Shown here piece by piece: positions 60,594 through 64,000 of a DNA stretch of 64,000 nucleotides; the stretch's first letter is position 1; every line of letters begins with the position of its first letter. Below the pieces are notes generated by a model. That model did not search any database, was not told the DNA's origin, and worked only from the letters and a program-made list of their open reading frames with translations. Location of the stretch: NCBI RefSeq assembly GCF_024519285.1, contig NZ_JAMZCY010000005.1:186001-250000 (forward strand). Direction: 5' to 3'. Position numbers and translations under genes: made by a program. This DNA is from Cohnella sp. WQ 127256. Its GTDB lineage: Bacteria; Bacillota; Bacilli; Paenibacillales; Paenibacillaceae.

Positions 60594-63500
60594 TGAGGAG
60601 TTTGAAGAAACTATTAAATTCGTTGTTGCTAGTTTCAATATTAATAGGGTTGATTCCACTACCCTCCACATTTGCGTATCCAAATAACGATGTTGAATTC
60701 AAGCAGTGGCTAATTGATAGAGGAATTGAAACTGAGGATAAAGATAATCATCTCGCTGAATATAGTACGTACAAAAGATTTAACCTCATCGTTTATGGTA
60801 AACCCTATGGTGAAAAACTTAAAGAGAGTATTTGTTCTACTATTCCGGGCATGATGGATCGTTACTTGGGATTTGACGTAAAGGGAAAACCTTTTACAAA
60901 TGAATGCTACGCGAAGGATGCAGATGTAAATAAACCAGATGATTGGCCAAAGTATGTAAAAGTTGAAGGGGCACCTGAGTCTTGGAGAACAGGTGCTAGA
61001 CTAACTCCTTCACAAGTTAGCTTTATGAGAACAGCTCAATTGATCGGAAACGGTGCAAGCTCCTTTTACAATGTAAACTACATTGCTGGAAAAATGGGGG
61101 GAGCCTATGATCAGTATACTAAAATCCAAAGTCCTGCAACTTGGAGGGCAAAAGGTAGCGTATACGTTGAACACGTAGGTGCATCCGGTAAGATTTGGTA
61201 TGCATCTTTTACAACTCCTTCTCTCAGTGGTAATGATGGTGGTGCAATGGTAGATGGCGAGATCAATACACCCAATGGATTAACCTATACCATTCCGAGG
61301 GGGGCTGATCAAGTAGATATACCCCACTCAATTACAGCTTCAGCTAAACTTTCGGGTTACGTAACTGCTAACGATGTACTCGCCTTAACAGCTAAACAGG
61401 ACAAAAAAGAAGCAACAAAGTCGCGTGTAACAACTGTTACTCTGAATAATCTAAAACTAACTAAAACAAGATCTGAGTTTCCAGTTAGTAACGAAACTAA
61501 GAGCTACCCAGTTTTGTTAGAAGGCGAAGTATCCTTAGAGAATGTATTTACGGAAAAAGATAAAAAGCCAGTAAAAAAACAAGTTACTGTAATCGTAGAA
61601 CCCGAAGGAGAAGAACCAGGCATCCGAGCAACAGCAGCGACAACCCCCAACGCTGTTAAGTTCAACAAAGCAGATATAAAGGTGAAGCTAGACGCAACTG
61701 GCGAACTTCTGAAATACACGGATGCGAGTAACGTTAAGGAATGGGTGTTTTATGCCAGAGAAAAAAGCGACACAACGAACGCAACGCTACAGACTAAAAC
61801 AGTCGCGGGAAATGCACTTAATCAAAAGACGAATTTCACGTTTACCATTCCCAAATCCAAAGTAACTGGCCAGTCTTACACAGAAATATATGCGGTAACT
61901 GCAACGGCTGTATTTAAGAAGGCTGTAGCCGGTAAGACAAGCTTATCCGCTCCAGCTGAAGCCTCGACCTACGTGTACAAGGACGATACACCGCCACCAG
62001 TGACGAGGCCAGATGATCCTAACAAACCCCCGATTGCTGTCATAGGAGCACCTTATTCGGTTGATGTAGGAAGTCCATTCACGGTAAATGGATCAAACTC
62101 TTATGATACCGATGGACAGGTTGTTTTATTTTCGTGGGATGGACCTTGCTTTAACTTGTCTGAATATTCTGACAACAACAGCCAAATCTATCAATGTAAT
62201 AGCATTGGAACTTATACGTTTGGCTTAAAGGTAGTGGATGACGATGGGGCTGTATCCCAACCTGTCTATAGATCAGTCATCGTCAGACCTCCTTTGCCAG
62301 CAGCTATCATTATCGTTGATGGAACCTTGAAGGAAAATCGCAAGGTAGTGTTGGATGGTAGCGAAAGTGTAAGCTCCCCAAGCTTTCCGATTAATAAATA
62401 TGAATGGGAGATCACACCGTCGACAGGGGGAAGTTCGGCTACTGTTAAGTATGTTGGATCACTTAGCCAGGCCAAGTTAGATTCCCTTTTCAAAAAAGAA
62501 GGTACATACAACGTAAAACTGACGGTATGTAATAGCTATGGTTGTGACACTAGAGAGCGGTTCATCACGGTCAAGCCCGATAAGCCCCCGATCATGGAAA
62601 CCAGTAGCATCACGCCAGTCTACCGTCAAAGCTATAATGAAAATAAAGCTCTTATCGAACTGGAAGATTATTCTTACTCTTCGGATGGAGATATCATCGT
62701 TTCGAGAACAGTCGCAGTCGCTTTTGACACCAAAAACGATGGCTGCGCTAACGATGGGTATACAACATTAACAAGCGTTGCAGGAAAGCGATATTCCTAT
62801 TTTGCGCCAGAAGTAGGTAACTATTGCTTCAAAGTAATGGCTACGGAGACGTTTGGAGAGCCGACGATTCCTCAATTCATTACTGCAGCGGATTATCGCT
62901 CAGGAGTATCCGAAGTAAAAGTAAATGTGGACAATTACGCACCTAGTACATCCTTTGGAATTCTCAAGAAAAAGTTTGTGGATATCAACTTTAACTTAGG
63001 CGAGAGTACGTATGCCTCAATGGATGTACTCAAGACAAAAGTTAATACGCTTGTCCTACCTGAACTTGCAGCGAATGGAATAGACGCGAAAGTAACATAT
63101 AGCGATTCAAGACCTGCTGCTTCCAAATTGCTCTATTTTGAAACGCGACGAAACCGTTGGGATAACGAAGATAAAGAGGACGTATTTGAGGGTGTTCGAA
63201 GATATGCCTTCGATCCAGACAAACAACAATTAAGAGAAATCACTGTACTGACCTCGTACTATTCAGAGGTGCAATCTCCAATCGTAATGCCTGACGATAC
63301 AATATATTACGTGAAGTATGCTTACAATTATCCAGAATCAAACTACTCGGTTATGAAATATGATCCTGTCGATAAGAAGTCAACGGTAGTTTTCAGTCCT
63401 CCGTACTTTGATGGAGGGATATACGGATATCGTGGCTTCAAAAATTTAGGTGGATTAGCGATCAACCGACAGGGAAATATTTTCGTTAGCACACACTGGA

Positions 63501-64000
63501 AGCCTACTGGTGGAAGCAATTATTCGGGTGTAATGATGTATGACCCAGTCACGAGAACTCTAAGCAATATTGCTGAAAACTCACAAAATGGCAATGGTTA
63601 CGGACAATTCACGACTGACTTTATGGGTAATGTTTACGCAGCAATTGCACCAGGTGCCGGATCTTCGAGATGGAACATATTTTCTCCTCAAGGTAATTCT
63701 GCGGGTTACACGGATATTAGAAGTAATATGGGATATGTCCACACACCAGATGGTGCTAGTTGGGATCTGGATTGGAGGGACAATAGTCTCAGCGGAATTA
63801 GAGGCGCTGTAAGTAATCCGGTTAGCAGTAGATCGCAAACCTACTTATATTATACGGCAAAAAGAACTTTGGCATCTGAATCCGGTTTGATGAAATTCAA
63901 TACCATTACTAGATTAGAAGAACAGATAGATCCTAATCTTGTAATTATCGTGGGTATGACTTACGACGAAAAGTTATACTATTATAACCCTGCTGATTAT
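60593..64000 (+). CDS. Large secreted PKD-domain protein (partial, runs off the window)
   Basis: An open frame of 1,136 codons continues to the end of the window without a stop. Signal peptide about 1-28 (LLNSLLLVSILIGLIPLPSTFA). Residues about 30-470 are beta-rich and unrecognised. Two PKD-like Ig domains follow: PPIAVIGAPYSVDVGSPFTV with GSNSYDTDGQVVLFSWDG and GTYTFGLKVVDDDG (about 473-567), and a second with LDGSESVSS, KYEWEIT and GTYNVKLTV (about 570-662). From about 860 on, repeated Y-D-P-x-T/D stretches (MKYDPVDKKSTVV, MMYDPVTRTLSNI) suggest a beta-propeller. The ATG overlaps the preceding stop (ATGA), so the two secreted proteins are co-translated and may work together at the surface. 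Confidence 0.82.
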   Translation, partial: MRSLKKLLNSLLLVSILIGLIPLPSTFAYPNNDVEFKQWLIDRGIETEDKDNHLAEYSTYKRFNLIVYGKPYGEKLKESICSTIPGMMDRYLGFDVKGKPFTNECYAKDADVNKPDDWPKYVKVEGAPESWRTGARLTPSQVSFMRTAQLIGNGASSFYNVNYIAGKMGGAYDQYTKIQSPATWRAKGSVYVEHVGASGKIWYASFTTPSLSGNDGGAMVDGEINTPNGLTYTIPRGADQVDIPHSITASAKLSGYVTANDVLALTAKQDKKEATKSRVTTVTLNNLKLTKTRSEFPVSNETKSYPVLLEGEVSLENVFTEKDKKPVKKQVTVIVEPEGEEPGIRATAATTPNAVKFNKADIKVKLDATGELLKYTDASNVKEWVFYAREKSDTTNATLQTKTVAGNALNQKTNFTFTIPKSKVTGQSYTEIYAVTATAVFKKAVAGKTSLSAPAEASTYVYKDDTPPPVTRPDDPNKPPIAVIGAPYSVDVGSPFTVNGSNSYDTDGQVVLFSWDGPCFNLSEYSDNNSQIYQCNSIGTYTFGLKVVDDDGAVSQPVYRSVIVRPPLPAAIIIVDGTLKENRKVVLDGSESVSSPSFPINKYEWEITPSTGGSSATVKYVGSLSQAKLDSLFKKEGTYNVKLTVCNSYGCDTRERFITVKPDKPPIMETSSITPVYRQSYNENKALIELEDYSYSSDGDIIVSRTVAVAFDTKNDGCANDGYTTLTSVAGKRYSYFAPEVGNYCFKVMATETFGEPTIPQFITAADYRSGVSEVKVNVDNYAPSTSFGILKKKFVDINFNLGESTYASMDVLKTKVNTLVLPELAANGIDAKVTYSDSRPAASKLLYFETRRNRWDNEDKEDVFEGVRRYAFDPDKQQLREITVLTSYYSEVQSPIVMPDDTIYYVKYAYNYPESNYSVMKYDPVDKKSTVVFSPPYFDGGIYGYRGFKNLGGLAINRQGNIFVSTHWKPTGGSNYSGVMMYDPVTRTLSNIAENSQNGNGYGQFTTDFMGNVYAAIAPGAGSSRWNIFSPQGNSAGYTDIRSNMGYVHTPDGASWDLDWRDNSLSGIRGAVSNPVSSRSQTYLYYTAKRTLASESGLMKFNTITRLEEQIDPNLVIIVGMTYDEKLYYYNPADY

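Overview
The window reads as chromosomal DNA of a spore-forming, low-to-mid GC Gram-positive bacterium of the Paenibacillaceae (Paenibacillus/Cohnella type). This rests on a near-canonical CwlJ cortex-lytic enzyme, a sigma-K-like promoter, S-layer (SLH) and copper-amine-oxidase-N secreted proteins, EcsAB, MocR-type regulators, strong AGGAGG ribosome binding sites and frequent TTG/GTG starts. No rRNA, tRNA, CRISPR array, replication origin or intact mobile element was seen.

Region by region. 1-2.8 kb: a VanY-type D,D-carboxypeptidase, an OmpR-family response regulator and the start of a sensor kinase on the minus strand, facing a membrane protein. 2.8-3.8 kb: an HxlR repressor divergent from a DoxX-family gene, with twin operator-like palindromes between them. 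4.2-8.3 kb: a LysR regulator with a PHP phosphatase, then a DHA2 efflux pump with its PadR regulator and a promoter overlapped by two direct repeats. 8.4-13.9 kb: UMF1 transporter, zinc-dependent phospholipase-like protein, CheX, SDR and a DEAD-box helicase. 13.9-16.8 kb: decayed IS200/IS605 and IS3-like ends next to an AT-rich secreted cysteine-peptidase-like gene. 17-27.3 kb: EcsAB, an array of twelve 51-bp repeat cores, an aminotransferase divergent from a MocR regulator, AraC, phosphatidylserine decarboxylase, a GT4 glycosyltransferase and MntH.

The most distinctive part is 27.5-39.7 kb. It holds a DUF1796 protein, a SmtB/CzrA-type sensor, a giant protein of about 1,990 residues built of roughly 165 decapeptide repeats behind a good sigma-K-type promoter, two GT2 glycosyltransferases, an RmlA/SpsI-like nucleotidyltransferase, and a translationally coupled set of three related small helical proteins plus a very basic protein. 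I read this as a candidate spore-surface fibre and glycosylation locus. One glycosyltransferase and the basic protein share an unusual Tyr/Gly repeat module.

39.8-64 kb is accessory and partly decayed: secreted and membrane hypotheticals, aldo/keto reductase, Mn-type CDF exporter with DinB, GH43, two phosphotransferases, an orphan ArgC with an ARG-box-like site, a frameshifted methyltransferase, a frameshifted pentapeptide-type gene, a GC-richer S-layer protein with nine FIVAR-like repeats, CwlJ, a CopZ-like Fe-S protein, and a two-gene secreted-protein operon whose second gene runs off the window. A family of hairpins with a GGCTGCC core is scattered through it.

Many genes start downstream of the first in-frame start codon; coordinates follow the start best supported by a ribosome binding site or promoter.
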